A stretch of 64,000 nucleotides of DNA from Collinsella tanakaei (GTDB taxonomy: Bacteria; Actinomycetota; Coriobacteriia; Coriobacteriales; Coriobacteriaceae): NCBI RefSeq assembly GCF_021531055.1, contig NZ_JADYTL010000002.1:62001-126000 (forward strand). The letters run 5' to 3'. Shown here one piece after another: positions 7,915 through 16,425 of the stretch. The notes under the pieces are model-generated. The model made no database searches and was not told the DNA's origin. It was given only the letters and a program-made list of their open reading frames with translations. The position numbers and the translations under genes are program-made. How positions within the stretch are numbered: the first letter of the stretch is position 1; each line of letters starts with the position of its first letter.

Positions 7915-8553
7915 ATGGAAGACACCAAGCACGCCTCGTACCGCACCACCGCGGCGACCGTCATCAAGAACCTCAAGCGTCGCAATATGGAGGGCTATTA
8001 CTGCGAGACCTCCGAGGAAGCCGTCGAGCTCGTGCGCAGCATGATCCCGGAAGGCGACTCCATCACCTGGGGCGGCACCTCCACCTTCACCGAGACCGGC
8101 GTGAAAGCCGCACTCGAGCAGGGCAACTGGCGCATGATCGACCGCACGACGGCGACCACGCCCGAGGAGAAGCGCGAGATGTGGCGCGACCGCACCTCGG
8201 CAGATTGGTTCTTCATGAGCGCGAACGCGCTCACCGTCGACGGCGAGCTCGTGAACATCGACGGCAACTCCGACCGCCTGTCGCTGCTCCTCCATGGACC
8301 CGAGCACGTCATCGTCCTCGTGGGCATGAACAAGCTCGTCGCCGATGTCGACGCCGGCTTCAAGCGCGTTCGCACCATAGCCTGCCCGCTCAACGCCGCA
8401 CGTCTCCATACGAACACGCCCTGCGAGGTCGCGGGTGTATGCTCCGAGTGCCATAGCGAGCGCTGCATGTGCTGCCAGATGGTCGTCACGCGCCATTCGC
8501 GTCACGAGGGGCGCATCAAGGTCATCCTCATCGGCGAGAGCCTCGGATACTAA
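7915..8553 (+). CDS. LUD domain protein (lactate-utilisation LutC/YkgG-like)
   Basis: Protein of 212 residues with the LUD (DUF162) fold. The N-terminal part has the family motif SITWGGTSTFTETGV, and the C-terminal part has a Cys cluster (PCEVAGVCSECHSERCMCC) typical of the stand-alone form in anaerobes. LutB/LutC relatives take part in lactate oxidation, but the single-domain form here has no lutA or lutB neighbours, so the substrate is open. The ATG at 7915 follows AGAGGGGA; a -10-like TACAAT is at 7875-7880. The next gene is an alcohol dehydrogenase, which points to a redox role for the pair. Confidence 0.8.
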   Translation: MEDTKHASYRTTAATVIKNLKRRNMEGYYCETSEEAVELVRSMIPEGDSITWGGTSTFTETGVKAALEQGNWRMIDRTTATTPEEKREMWRDRTSADWFFMSANALTVDGELVNIDGNSDRLSLLLHGPEHVIVLVGMNKLVADVDAGFKRVRTIACPLNAARLHTNTPCEVAGVCSECHSERCMCCQMVVTRHSRHEGRIKVILIGESLGY

Positions 8554-8608
8554 GGTCGATGGCGGCATGGGCACCGGGCCCGCCGCCATGTAAGCGAAAG
8601 GAATCCTT

Positions 8609-9850
8609 GTGAACGATTTCAAGTTCTACTCCCCCACGCGCTTCGTCTTCGGTCGCGGCGTCACCGACCGCACCGGCGAGGAGATCGCGGCCCTTGGATG
8701 GAAGCGCGCCCTGATCGTTTACGGCCAGGGCTCCGTGGTCCGCACGGGCACCCTCGACCGCGTCAAGGCGTCGCTCGACGCGGCGGGCGTGGCCCACACC
8801 GAGCTCGGCGGCGTGCGCCCCAACCCCGAGATGGCCTCGGTGCGCGAGGGCATCGCGCTCGCCCGCGAATTCGACGCCGATGTCATCGTGCCCGTCGGTG
8901 GCGGTTCGGCCATGGACGCCGCGAAGGCCATCGCGCTCGGCGCGGTATACGACGGCGACGCGTGGGATTTCTGGCGCAAGCGCGCCACGCCGACCGACCG
9001 CCTGCCGCTCGCCTGCGTGGTCACCATCCCCGCGTCGGGTTCCGAGGCGTCCAACTCGTGCGTGATCAGCAACGACGAGGAACACCTCAAGTGCGGCCTC
9101 AACACCGACCTCAACCGTCCCGTGCTCGCCATCATGGACCCCGAGCTCACGTTCACGCTTCCCCCGTACCAGACGGCCGCCGGTGTCACCGACATGATCG
9201 CCCACATCATGGAGCGCTTCTTCTCGGGCCAGCCCGCGGTCCCCGTCACCGACAACATCGCGTGCGGCATGATCCGCGCGGTGATCGAGGCCGCCCCGCG
9301 CGTGATGGAGAACCCCGAGGACTACGACGCGCGCGCCAACATCATGTGGGTGGGAACGCTCGCCCACAACGGCCTGGCCGGCCTCGGCATGGGCGTGCCG
9401 GGCGGCCGTGACGGCGACTGGACCTGCCATGGCCTGGAGCACGAGCTGTCCGCGTTCGACACGACCATCACGCACGGCGCCGGCTTGGCGGTGATCTTCC
9501 CCGCATGGATGCGCTATGTGTGGCGCGAGCACCCCGAGCGCTTCTTGGAGTTCGGCAGCCAGGTTTTCGGCATCGAGCCGGTCGACCCCGAGGTCGACGA
9601 CCTGTCCGATATCGACGAGGAGATCACCCCCGAGCGCGCCGTCGAGGATGCGGTCGAGGCCACCATCGACGAGCTGCAGGACTTTTTCGTCTCGCTCGGA
9701 ATGCCGCGCACGCTGTCCGAGTTCGGCATGACCGAGGACGATATCGAGAAGCTCATGCCCGGCCTCACCATCAACCGCGGCGAGCTGTTCGGCTCCTTTA
9801 AGAAGCTGACGCTCGACGACGCCCGCGCCATCTACCGCAGCGCCCTGTAG
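8609..9850 (+). CDS. Iron-containing alcohol dehydrogenase (butanol dehydrogenase type)
   Basis: Group III metal-dependent NAD(P)H alcohol dehydrogenase, 413 residues, related to clostridial BdhA/YqdH. The nucleotide loop is PVGGGSAMDAAKA (about 93). The metal-binding region includes TDMIAHIMERFF and, later, HGLEHELSAF and THGAGLAV with the conserved histidines. GTG is the start, with GAAAGGA upstream. The enzyme probably reduces aldehydes or ketones during fermentation; the substrate is not evident. It ends 30 bases before a clear terminator. Confidence 0.9.
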   Translation: MNDFKFYSPTRFVFGRGVTDRTGEEIAALGWKRALIVYGQGSVVRTGTLDRVKASLDAAGVAHTELGGVRPNPEMASVREGIALAREFDADVIVPVGGGSAMDAAKAIALGAVYDGDAWDFWRKRATPTDRLPLACVVTIPASGSEASNSCVISNDEEHLKCGLNTDLNRPVLAIMDPELTFTLPPYQTAAGVTDMIAHIMERFFSGQPAVPVTDNIACGMIRAVIEAAPRVMENPEDYDARANIMWVGTLAHNGLAGLGMGVPGGRDGDWTCHGLEHELSAFDTTITHGAGLAVIFPAWMRYVWREHPERFLEFGSQVFGIEPVDPEVDDLSDIDEEITPERAVEDAVEATIDELQDFFVSLGMPRTLSEFGMTEDDIEKLMPGLTINRGELFGSFKKLTLDDARAIYRSAL

Positions 9851-9879
9851 GCGCCTGCCGGCGACAACCTGCTGATCTC

Positions 9880-9911
9880 GAGGGCCCGCCGATGCGGGCC
9901 CTCGTCGTTTT
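9880..9911 (+). terminator. Rho-independent terminator
   Basis: Ten-bp GC-rich stem (GAGGGCCCGC and complement, 4-base loop) followed by GTCGTTTTA, directly downstream of the alcohol dehydrogenase. Confidence 0.8.
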
Positions 9912-10092
9912 AGGTGCGCTCGGCCTGTCAAGGCGCGGCTACGCGGTCGGACGCGCGACCCATCCACGACCGAAAAACGCACCTGTTTAAGTAACAAATC
10001 GACATACAACGGTTGAAGGACTTGCCATCGGGTGGGTGCACATGGGATGCTAAGGCACAACCGTACTCGAATCGCAGAACCTGGGAGTCAGC

Positions 10093-11331
10093 ATGTCAGC
10101 AACGAGCAAACCCATCACCCGCCGCGGCGTCCTCGCCGCCGGAACCGCCGCCGTGGCGCTGGGGCTGAGCGCATGCGGCGCATCTTCGTCCGATGGTTCG
10201 GAACCGCTGTTGGGCATCGAGCTGCCCGAGATATTCGACAAGCCGGGACAGCAGGCCGAGGAGGAGCCGTCCCGTGTCGAAAGCCTCCTGGCGACGATGA
10301 CGCTCGAGCAGAAGGTGGCACAGCTGTTCTGCGTGACGCCCGAAGGGCTCACCGGCATCGATCAGGCGGTTGCCGCCGGGGACACGACCGCGGCGGCACT
10401 GGCGAACATCCCTGTGGGCGGCTTGGCGTATTTCGGCCAGAACATCATCGGCGAGCAGCAGCTTCGTGACATGCTGAGCGCAACCTACGAGCACGCTTGC
10501 GCCGCAGGTGCCGGCATCCCACCGTTTTTGTCGGTCGACGAGGAGGGCGGTCCGCTCGTCGCGCGCGTCGCCAACTCGGGATACTTCGACGTGCCGTCGT
10601 TCCCGAGCATGATCGAGATCGGTGCGACCCAGGACACCTCGAAGGCGGCCGAGGTCGGCGAGACGATCGGCACCTACCTTGCCGACATCGGTTTCAACCT
10701 CGACTTCGCACCCGATGCCGACGTGCTCACGAACCCCGACAACCCCGTGATCGGCGAGCGTTCCTTCGGCAGCGACCCCGACCTTGTCGCGCAGATGGTG
10801 GCGGCCGAGGTCGAGGCCATGCACGAGACCGGCGTGGCGCCGTGCGTCAAGCATTTCCCCGGCCACGGGGACACCGCCGGCGATTCCCATACCGGCGCCG
10901 TCTACACCGAGCGCACGCGAGAGGAGATCGAATCCTGCGAGTTCGAGCCGTTCCGTGCCGCCATCGACGCCGGTGTACCCCTCGTCATGGTCGGCCATAT
11001 CGAGACGCCGAACTTCGCGGCGGACGGACTGCCCGCTTCGCTCTCCCCGACCATGATCGGGGATGTGCTGCGCGGCGATCTCGGTTTCGAGGGGACCATC
11101 ATCTCCGACTCGTTCGCCATGGGCGCCATCACGCAGAACTACACCGCGGATGAGGCGGCCGTGCAGTTCTTCGCCGCCGGTGGCGACATGCTCCTCATGC
11201 CGGAAGACCTCCAGCTCGCCTACGACGGTGTCCTGGAGGCCGTGAGCGCGGGAACCCTGTCCGAGGAGCGTATCGACGAAAGCGTGATGCGCATCCTCAC
11301 CGCCAAGGAAAACCTGGGGCTCCTCGACTAG
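10093..11331 (+). CDS. GH3 beta-N-acetylhexosaminidase-like lipoprotein
   Basis: Exported glycoside hydrolase family 3 enzyme, 412 residues, NagZ-like single-domain form. The N-terminus is a combined twin-arginine and lipoprotein signal: TRRGVLAAG followed by a hydrophobic stretch and the lipobox LSAC (Cys about residue 29). The protein is thus probably translocated folded and lipid-anchored outside the membrane. The NagZ motif KHFPGHGDTAGDSH (catalytic Asp-His pair) and the nucleophile region SDSFAMGAI are intact. Likely substrates are GlcNAc-containing muropeptides or glycans. The stop codon touches a palindromic repeat that lies between this gene and nfo. Confidence 0.85.
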   Translation: MSATSKPITRRGVLAAGTAAVALGLSACGASSSDGSEPLLGIELPEIFDKPGQQAEEEPSRVESLLATMTLEQKVAQLFCVTPEGLTGIDQAVAAGDTTAAALANIPVGGLAYFGQNIIGEQQLRDMLSATYEHACAAGAGIPPFLSVDEEGGPLVARVANSGYFDVPSFPSMIEIGATQDTSKAAEVGETIGTYLADIGFNLDFAPDADVLTNPDNPVIGERSFGSDPDLVAQMVAAEVEAMHETGVAPCVKHFPGHGDTAGDSHTGAVYTERTREEIESCEFEPFRAAIDAGVPLVMVGHIETPNFAADGLPASLSPTMIGDVLRGDLGFEGTIISDSFAMGAITQNYTADEAAVQFFAAGGDMLLMPEDLQLAYDGVLEAVSAGTLSEERIDESVMRILTAKENLGLLD

Positions 11332-11360
11332 GGAAAATAGGGACAGGCACTAATTTCCCA
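11331..11360. repeat. Palindromic repeat, family A
   Basis: Copy of the GGGAAAATAGGGACAGGCAC-type repeat with a TTTCCC end. It overlaps the last base of the GH3 gene and contains the TAG stop codon of nfo on the other strand. Confidence 0.8.
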
Positions 11361-12222
11361 CCTGGAGGGAGCGAAGGAGCTTGATCTCCTCCGCGTATCC
11401 CGGCAGCTCGTTGGGTGTCTCCAAGATGAACGGCAGGTCGCGCAGGGCAGGGTGCGACACGATGCGCGCAAGCACCTCGGGGCTGCCGCCGAGCTCGGGC
11501 GCCCCCAGGTAGCCCTCCCCGATCTTGGCGTGGCGATCCTTGTGGGCGCCGCGCGGATTCTTGGAATCGTTGATGTGCACGGCGTGGAGCCGCTCCAGCC
11601 CTATGACGCGATCGAGCTCGTCGAGAACGCCGTCCACGTCGTCGATGACGTCGTAGCCTGCATCGCTCACATGGCAGGTATCCAGGCACACGCCCAGGTG
11701 GTCGGCAAGTTGCGGCGCACGGTGGGCGACGCCGTCGATGATCGCCGCAAGTTCCTCGAACGAGCGGCCGACCTCGGTCCCCTTACCCGCCATCGTCTCG
11801 AGCAGCACGGTCGTGCGCTGCCCCTCGAACATCACGTGGCACAGGGTGTCGACGATGAGCTCGATGCCGCGCTCCGCCCCCTGACCCACATGTGCGCCGG
11901 GATGGAAGTTGTAGTAGTTGCCCGGCAGCACCTCCATACGTTGCAGGTCGTCGGCCATGGCCTCGAGCGCGAACTCGCGTGCACGCTCCTTTGCCGAGCA
12001 GGGGTTGTACGTGTAGGGCGCATGGGCGACGAGCGGGCCGAACGCATGGTCGTCTAAAATGCGCTGCAAGGCCGCCACATCGTCGAGATCGATCGCTTTG
12101 GCGTTGCCACCTCGCGGATTGCGCGTGAAGAAGGCGAACGTGTTCGCGCCGATGGAAAGGGCCGTCTCGCCCATGGCGGCGAACCCCTTGGACGTGGACA
12201 GATGGCAACCGATCGTGAGCAT
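11350..12222 (-). CDS. nfo: Endonuclease IV (AP endonuclease)
   Basis: Zinc-dependent apurinic/apyrimidinic endonuclease of base-excision repair, 290 residues. Conserved metal-ligand motifs are present: [32 protein letters not shown] and HAKIGEG. The start at 12222 follows GAAAGGGTCC; a longer frame upstream has no ribosome site. The last residues VGN and the stop come from the family A repeat that overlaps the 3' end, so the natural C-terminus may have been altered by repeat insertion. The neighbouring Ogt gene suggests a small repair cluster. Confidence 0.92.
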   Translation of the reverse strand: MLTIGCHLSTSKGFAAMGETALSIGANTFAFFTRNPRGGNAKAIDLDDVAALQRILDDHAFGPLVAHAPYTYNPCSAKERAREFALEAMADDLQRMEVLPGNYYNFHPGAHVGQGAERGIELIVDTLCHVMFEGQRTTVLLETMAGKGTEVGRSFEELAAIIDGVAHRAPQLADHLGVCLDTCHVSDAGYDVIDDVDGVLDELDRVIGLERLHAVHINDSKNPRGAHKDRHAKIGEGYLGAPELGGSPEVLARIVSHPALRDLPFILETPNELPGYAEEIKLLRSLQVGN

Positions 12223-12397
12223 GGCGGACCCTTTCGCAGACGTTTTGGCGCACATCATTGTACGGCTGCCCGCGCCGCGACGGGCGATTCGACAGCGCTT
12301 TTCCGCATGTGGATAGATTAGTTCGCGCAACAGGTATTTTCTCAGGGATTGTGAATAGAAATCGCCGCGCAGCCGATTCCGAACGGACGGCACCGTT

Positions 12398-12527
12398 CTA
12401 GGGCGCGATTTTTCGGTCTCCCTTCCCCACCGCTCCGATACCCGTGAACAACGTCGCAGGAACCAACTGGGAAAACGACAGCGTTCTACCGCCGATGGGA
12501 AGATCGCACCGAAAAATCGCGCCCTAG
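12398..12527. repeat. 130-bp element with 20-bp perfect terminal inverted repeats
   Basis: The 20-base end CTAGGGCGCGATTTTTCGGT (12398-12417) is exactly inverted at 12508-12527. The 90-base interior has no ORF and some further imperfect complementarity (TTCCCC-type against GGGAA). The element fills most of the gap between nfo and ogt. It could be a MITE or a long hairpin RNA; no target duplication is obvious. Confidence 0.65.
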
Positions 12528-12579
12528 ACGTATACACGCCAAAATCGGACCGGATTCGCGCGGTCCGAAGGCGATGCGT

Positions 12580-12963
12580 CTAACGCCCGGCGCCCTCGAG
12601 CGCCAATAACGCCCGTTTGCGCTTCACCCCACCGGCGTATCCCGCGATCGAGCCATCTGTACCCAGCACGCGGTGGCAGGGCACGATAATCGATATGGGA
12701 TTACGTCCGATGGCACCACCGACTGCCCGCGCCGAGGTGCGCGAACCGAAGCGGCGCTCGTATTCGCGCGCGAGCGCACCGTACGTCGTCGTGCGACCAT
12801 AGGGGATCTCAAGCAGAAGCCGCCACACGCGCCGCTGGAACGGCGTGCCCATCAGATGGAGCGCGGGTAGCGGGAGCGGCGGCACGGCGGCAAAGTAGGA
12901 ATCGAGCCATGCACATGCCGCGAGCAGCGCGCCGGCTCGCCTCTGACGCAAACGGCTCCGCAT
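12580..12963 (-). CDS. ogt: Methylated-DNA-protein cysteine methyltransferase, 5' end possibly frameshifted
   Basis: DNA repair protein that removes O6-alkyl groups from guanine onto its own cysteine. The catalytic domain is complete: GTPFQRRVW, IPYGRTTTYG and IIVPCHRVLG with the acceptor Cys. The N-terminal part is short. In this frame the first ATG (12963) has no ribosome site, whereas in the next frame ATG at 12976 is preceded by GAGGAG at nine bases and reads MSMDDAEPFASEASRR before running out of frame near 12930. A single-base shift joining the two would give a more natural start. Either the gene is frameshifted or it uses a weak start. It lies between the DAHP synthase gene and nfo. 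Confidence 0.65.
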   Translation of the reverse strand: MRSRLRQRRAGALLAACAWLDSYFAAVPPLPLPALHLMGTPFQRRVWRLLLEIPYGRTTTYGALAREYERRFGSRTSARAVGGAIGRNPISIIVPCHRVLGTDGSIAGYAGGVKRKRALLALEGAGR

Positions 12964-13027
12964 CGTCCATGGACATATCAAGCGGCTCCTCGCGCACGTT
13001 GCGGCACATGGGCGAACGCAGCCCGCG

Positions 13028-14056
13028 CTATACGCGGTCGGCGATCTCGAGCACCAGACGTTCGGTCTTCTCCCAGCCAAGGCACGCGTCGGTGATGGAC
13101 TTGCCGTACACGCCACCGTCCACCGGCTGGTTGCCGTCCTCCAGGTAGCTCTCGACCATGAAGCCGCGCACGAGCTGGCCGATCGCCGGCGAGCGGCGGC
13201 AGGAGTCGAGCACCTCCTTCATGATGCGGATCTGCTCGAGCGGACGCTTGCCGGAGTTATCGTGGTTGCAGTCGATGATCGCCGCGGGGTTCACGAAATC
13301 GGCCTCGGTGTACTTGGTCGCCAGGCGCTCCAGGTACTCGTAGTGGTAATTCGGGTAGTTGAGCCCGTCCTCGCCGATGTAGCCGCGCAGCACCGCATGG
13401 GCGAGCTTGTTGCCCGTGGTCTCGACCTCCCAGTTGCGGAACAGGAAGGTCTGCGGCTGCTGGGCGGCATAGATGGAGTTGAGCATCACGTCGGTCGAAC
13501 CGCCGGTGGGGTTCTTCATGCCCACGGGCATGGGAACGCCGGACGCCACGAGGCGGTGCTCCTGATTCTCGACCGAGCGGGCGCCGACCGCGATGTAGGC
13601 GAGCAGGTCGATGAGGTACTGGTAGTTGGAGGGATAGAGCATCTCGTCGGCCGTGAACATGCCGGTCTCCTCCACCACGCGCAGGTGCATGCGGCGGATG
13701 GCCTTGACGCCCTCGAGCAGGTTGGGCGCACCCTCGGGGTCGGGATTGTGCAGCAGGCCCTTGTAGCCGGTACCCTTCGTGCGCGGCTTGTTGGTGTAGA
13801 CGCGCGGGACGATGACGAACCGGTCGCGCACGCGCTCGGCAAGCGCGGCCAGGCGCGAGGCGTACTCGAGCACCGAGTCCTCGCGGTCGGCCGAGCACGG
13901 CCCGATGATAAGCAAACGCCGGGAATCCTTGCCGGTGAGCACGTCGGCGACCTGCGCGTCGAACGCGGCCTTCTTTTCCGCCATCGAAGGCGAAAGCGGC
14001 ATCTCCTCGCGGATCTCCTTGGGGATGGGCAGCAGGCGCTTGAACTTCATCGACAT
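13028..14056 (-). CDS. 3-deoxy-7-phosphoheptulonate synthase (DAHP synthase), type I
   Basis: First enzyme of the shikimate pathway, condensing phosphoenolpyruvate and erythrose-4-phosphate. The protein has 342 residues. Conserved pieces include LIIGPCSADRED, the PEP-binding stretch KPRTKGTGYKGLLHNPDP, GMKNPTGGSTD and the metal region IIDCNHDNSGK. This matches AroF/AroG/AroH enzymes with the short N-terminal regulatory element; which aromatic amino acid inhibits it cannot be read. The start at 14056 follows GAGGAGCCGCCC. No other aro genes are adjacent. Confidence 0.92.
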   Translation of the reverse strand: MSMKFKRLLPIPKEIREEMPLSPSMAEKKAAFDAQVADVLTGKDSRRLLIIGPCSADREDSVLEYASRLAALAERVRDRFVIVPRVYTNKPRTKGTGYKGLLHNPDPEGAPNLLEGVKAIRRMHLRVVEETGMFTADEMLYPSNYQYLIDLLAYIAVGARSVENQEHRLVASGVPMPVGMKNPTGGSTDVMLNSIYAAQQPQTFLFRNWEVETTGNKLAHAVLRGYIGEDGLNYPNYHYEYLERLATKYTEADFVNPAAIIDCNHDNSGKRPLEQIRIMKEVLDSCRRSPAIGQLVRGFMVESYLEDGNQPVDGGVYGKSITDACLGWEKTERLVLEIADRV

Positions 14057-14240
14057 GGGCGGCTCCTCGGCATACCGGAAATAAAAGGGATAACGGCGAT
14101 TATGACGGCAACCACGCTTGCCCGCAACAGCCGACCGCTCGCCTGTTTCGAGCACGTTACCGTATCACGCCGGCACCGGAGGAGCCGTGCCGACAGGGTA
14201 CAACGGTGTGACCGACAGCTTTTGGAAAGGTTGGCAGGCT

Positions 14241-14522
14241 ATGGATAACCCTCAGATCGAGATCCACTCGAACGCGGTCCAGTACGTCGACGCGCAGGGA
14301 CGCGTGCTGGCAGAGGTCACGTTCCCGGTGCTCGACGGCGATATCGTCGAGATCAACCATACGTTCGTCGACACGTCGCTGCGCGGCCAGGGCATCGCCG
14401 GCAAGCTGCTCGAGCACGTAGCCGAGGAGCTTGAGGAGACGGGGCGCCGCGCGCACCCCACGTGCAGCTACGCCGTCTCCTGGTTCGAGAAGCACCCGGA
14501 GAAGGCCGCGCTGCTCGCGTAA
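14241..14522 (+). CDS. Small GNAT-type N-acetyltransferase (YjdJ-like)
   Basis: Protein of 93 residues of the short acetyltransferase family seen as YjdJ in enterobacteria. The acetyl-CoA loop is RGQGIAGKLLEHV (about 54-66), and the ending CSYAVSWFEKHPE is characteristic. The substrate is unknown. The ATG at 14241 has a modest GGAAAGG upstream at a rather long distance. The gene is divergent from the DAHP synthase gene and followed by two hairpins. Confidence 0.75.
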   Translation: MDNPQIEIHSNAVQYVDAQGRVLAEVTFPVLDGDIVEINHTFVDTSLRGQGIAGKLLEHVAEELEETGRRAHPTCSYAVSWFEKHPEKAALLA

Positions 14523-14544
14523 GGCGCCGCCACGGCAAAGGAGG

Positions 14545-14607
14545 TGCCCGGCGCCGCACGCCGGGCACACACGAAGGGCGACCCCGCATCCCTGCGAGGT
14601 CGCCCTC
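14545..14607. terminator. Tandem hairpin terminators
   Basis: Two perfect hairpins in a row: a 10-bp stem at 14545-14569 and a 9-bp stem at 14576-14607, the second followed by a T-rich CTTGCTCTCTATT. They would stop the acetyltransferase transcript and, read the other way, any transcript from the 14.6-14.9 kb region. Confidence 0.7.
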
Positions 14608-14757
14608 TTGCTCTCTATTAGGGTGGACTCACCTTCGATCCTCTACCGGAGGAATGGGGACTATACGTGCCTTTGGGCGGCCCTGCGGTCCCTTCATCGG
14701 TCCCATCCGACATATCGTCGGGAAACCTTGCGCTCTGACCGGGCGCCACCGGAAAAC

Positions 14758-14875
14758 CTAGCGGACCTCGGATACCTCGGAGCCGATCCCAAAGGCTTCC
14801 GCTATCTGCTCTGTGCCCATTGGACTCGCCTCCTTACCTCGGTCGCTTCCTCGTTGCGACTGCCTGTCTTTTCAT
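14758..14875 (-). other. Two coupled tiny ORFs in a 580-bp gap
   Basis: On the minus strand a 13-residue ORF (MKRQAVATRKRPR, 14834-14875) ends exactly where AGGAGG precedes a second ATG. The second ORF has 20 residues (14758-14820, MGTEQIAEAFGIGSEVSEVR). The ribosome site is as good as any in the window. The two hairpins at 14545-14607 would end such a transcript. A 9-bp complementarity (GCCTTTGGG near 14795 with CCCAAAGGC near 14670) suggests RNA folding. No homologue is recognised; it may be a leader, a small peptide operon or a structured RNA. Confidence 0.3.
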
Positions 14876-15106
14876 TGCTATATATGCCCATCCACCCCCG
14901 TTTTATACAGTTCGGTGAAATTACGTCCGACGTTTTTTCACGCCGCACGCCAGCGGTGAGACGGTGCCTGCCGTTATTTCACGTCGGCCCATCGACCGTC
15001 GCGTACGTGATGATGGTGTCGGGGTCGGCCGCGCGCGAGTCTCTTGCGCTAGGATAGACGACGTTGCACGTTCGCCGCGCATCGCGGCTGGCGAAAGAGG
15101 ATATCC

Positions 15107-16330
15107 ATGCGCACCGACGATTTCGATTACAACCTCCCCGAGGAACTCATCGCCCAGGCTCCCGCCGAGCCGCGCGACAGCTGCCGCCTGCTCGTGCTCG
15201 ACCGCCGCGGCACGGCACACGAGGGCGACGGACGCGTCGCGCTTGCGCACGGCGGCACCGTCGAGCACAAGATCTTCCGCGACATCATCGACTACATCGA
15301 GCCGGGCGACGTGCTCGTCATCAACAAGACCCGCGTCATGCCCGCACGCCTCATCGGCCGCAAGGCCAAGACGGGCGGCGTCGCCGAGACGCTGCTGCTG
15401 CGTCGCCGCGAGGACATCGATCCTCTCGGACACGTATGGGAATGCCTGGTCAACCCCGGCAAGCGCCTGAAACCCGGCGCGGTCATCGAGTACCGCGCGG
15501 GCGGCGCGCATGCGCCCGAATCGTCGCCGGTCGTGCTGACCGGCGAGGTCACCGATTTCGTGCCCGAGAGCCGCGGCGGCCGTCTCGTGCGCTTCACGCC
15601 GGCAGGCGAGGGCCCGACGGGCGAGTCCCGCACGCTCGACGAGGCGATCCATGCCGCGGGCCATGTCCCCCTGCCGCCCTACATCACCGATTACGCAGGC
15701 GACCCTGAGAAGTACCAGACCGTCTACGCCATGAAGGAGGAGCACTCCGCCGCGGCACCGACGGCGGGCCTGCACTTCACGCCCGAGCTCATGGAGCGCA
15801 TCGAGGCCAAAGGCGCGCGCTTCGTCGCCGTCGAACTCGAGGTCGGTATCGACACGTTCCGCCTCGTGGAGGAGGACGACCCCACGCAGCACGTCATGCA
15901 CACCGAGCGCTACCACGTGCCGGCCGAGGTCGTCGACGCCGTGCACGAGGCCAAGGCATCCGGCCATCGCGTCATCGCGGTGGGCACCACGGCGGTCCGC
16001 TCGCTCGAAAGCGCTTTCGATGCCGACGCGCCCGCGGCGAACCCGCCTGTGTGCGCACGCTACTTCGAGGGCCGCACGGACGGCGCCGACACCTTGCGCC
16101 GCGGCGACATCTGCGTGCGCGCCGACGCGACCACGAACCTCTACCTGATGCCCGGCTCGACCTACCACGTGGTCGACGCCCTCATCACGAACTTCCACGT
16201 GCCGCGCTCCACGCTCATGATGCTCGTCTCGGCCTTCGCCACGCGCGACCAGATCATGGACGCCTACGCCGAGGCCGTCTCGCAGCGCTACCGCTTCTTC
16301 AGCTTCGGCGATGCGATGCTCATCCAGTAA
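15107..16330 (+). CDS. queA: S-adenosylmethionine:tRNA ribosyltransferase-isomerase
   Basis: Makes epoxyqueuosine in tRNA by transferring and isomerising the ribose of S-adenosylmethionine, in the cytoplasm. Family stretches are clear: FDYNLPEELIAQ at the start, VLVINKTRVMPARL, YQTVYA, SAAAPTAGLHFT and NFHVPRSTLMMLVSAF. At 407 residues it is longer than the roughly 350-residue norm; the extra length lies in the middle (about 130-190), a feature seen in actinobacterial forms. An AAAGAGGATATCC ribosome site precedes the ATG. tgt, often the neighbour, is not in the window. Confidence 0.93.
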   Translation: MRTDDFDYNLPEELIAQAPAEPRDSCRLLVLDRRGTAHEGDGRVALAHGGTVEHKIFRDIIDYIEPGDVLVINKTRVMPARLIGRKAKTGGVAETLLLRRREDIDPLGHVWECLVNPGKRLKPGAVIEYRAGGAHAPESSPVVLTGEVTDFVPESRGGRLVRFTPAGEGPTGESRTLDEAIHAAGHVPLPPYITDYAGDPEKYQTVYAMKEEHSAAAPTAGLHFTPELMERIEAKGARFVAVELEVGIDTFRLVEEDDPTQHVMHTERYHVPAEVVDAVHEAKASGHRVIAVGTTAVRSLESAFDADAPAANPPVCARYFEGRTDGADTLRRGDICVRADATTNLYLMPGSTYHVVDALITNFHVPRSTLMMLVSAFATRDQIMDAYAEAVSQRYRFFSFGDAMLIQ

Positions 16331-16358
16331 ACATCGCGGCTTGCGCGCCTTATGAATA

Positions 16359-16395
16359 CGCCGCCGGACCCATCGCGGGTCCGGCGGCGTTCTTT
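16359..16395 (+). terminator. Rho-independent terminator after queA
   Basis: Perfect 13-bp GC stem (CGCCGCCGGACCC and complement, 5-base loop) followed by TTCTTTGT, located between the convergent queA and prfC genes. Confidence 0.8.
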
Positions 16396-16425
16396 GTATG
16401 GCGAAACGGTGGAACAGGCTGGCAC

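Noticed and set aside
14640-14960. tmRNA, RNase P RNA, SRP RNA or T-box leader
   Set aside because: None of the conserved cores that I know of these RNAs (for example the T-box AGGGTGGNACCGCG or the RNase P GAGGAAAGTCC) is present in the right form.
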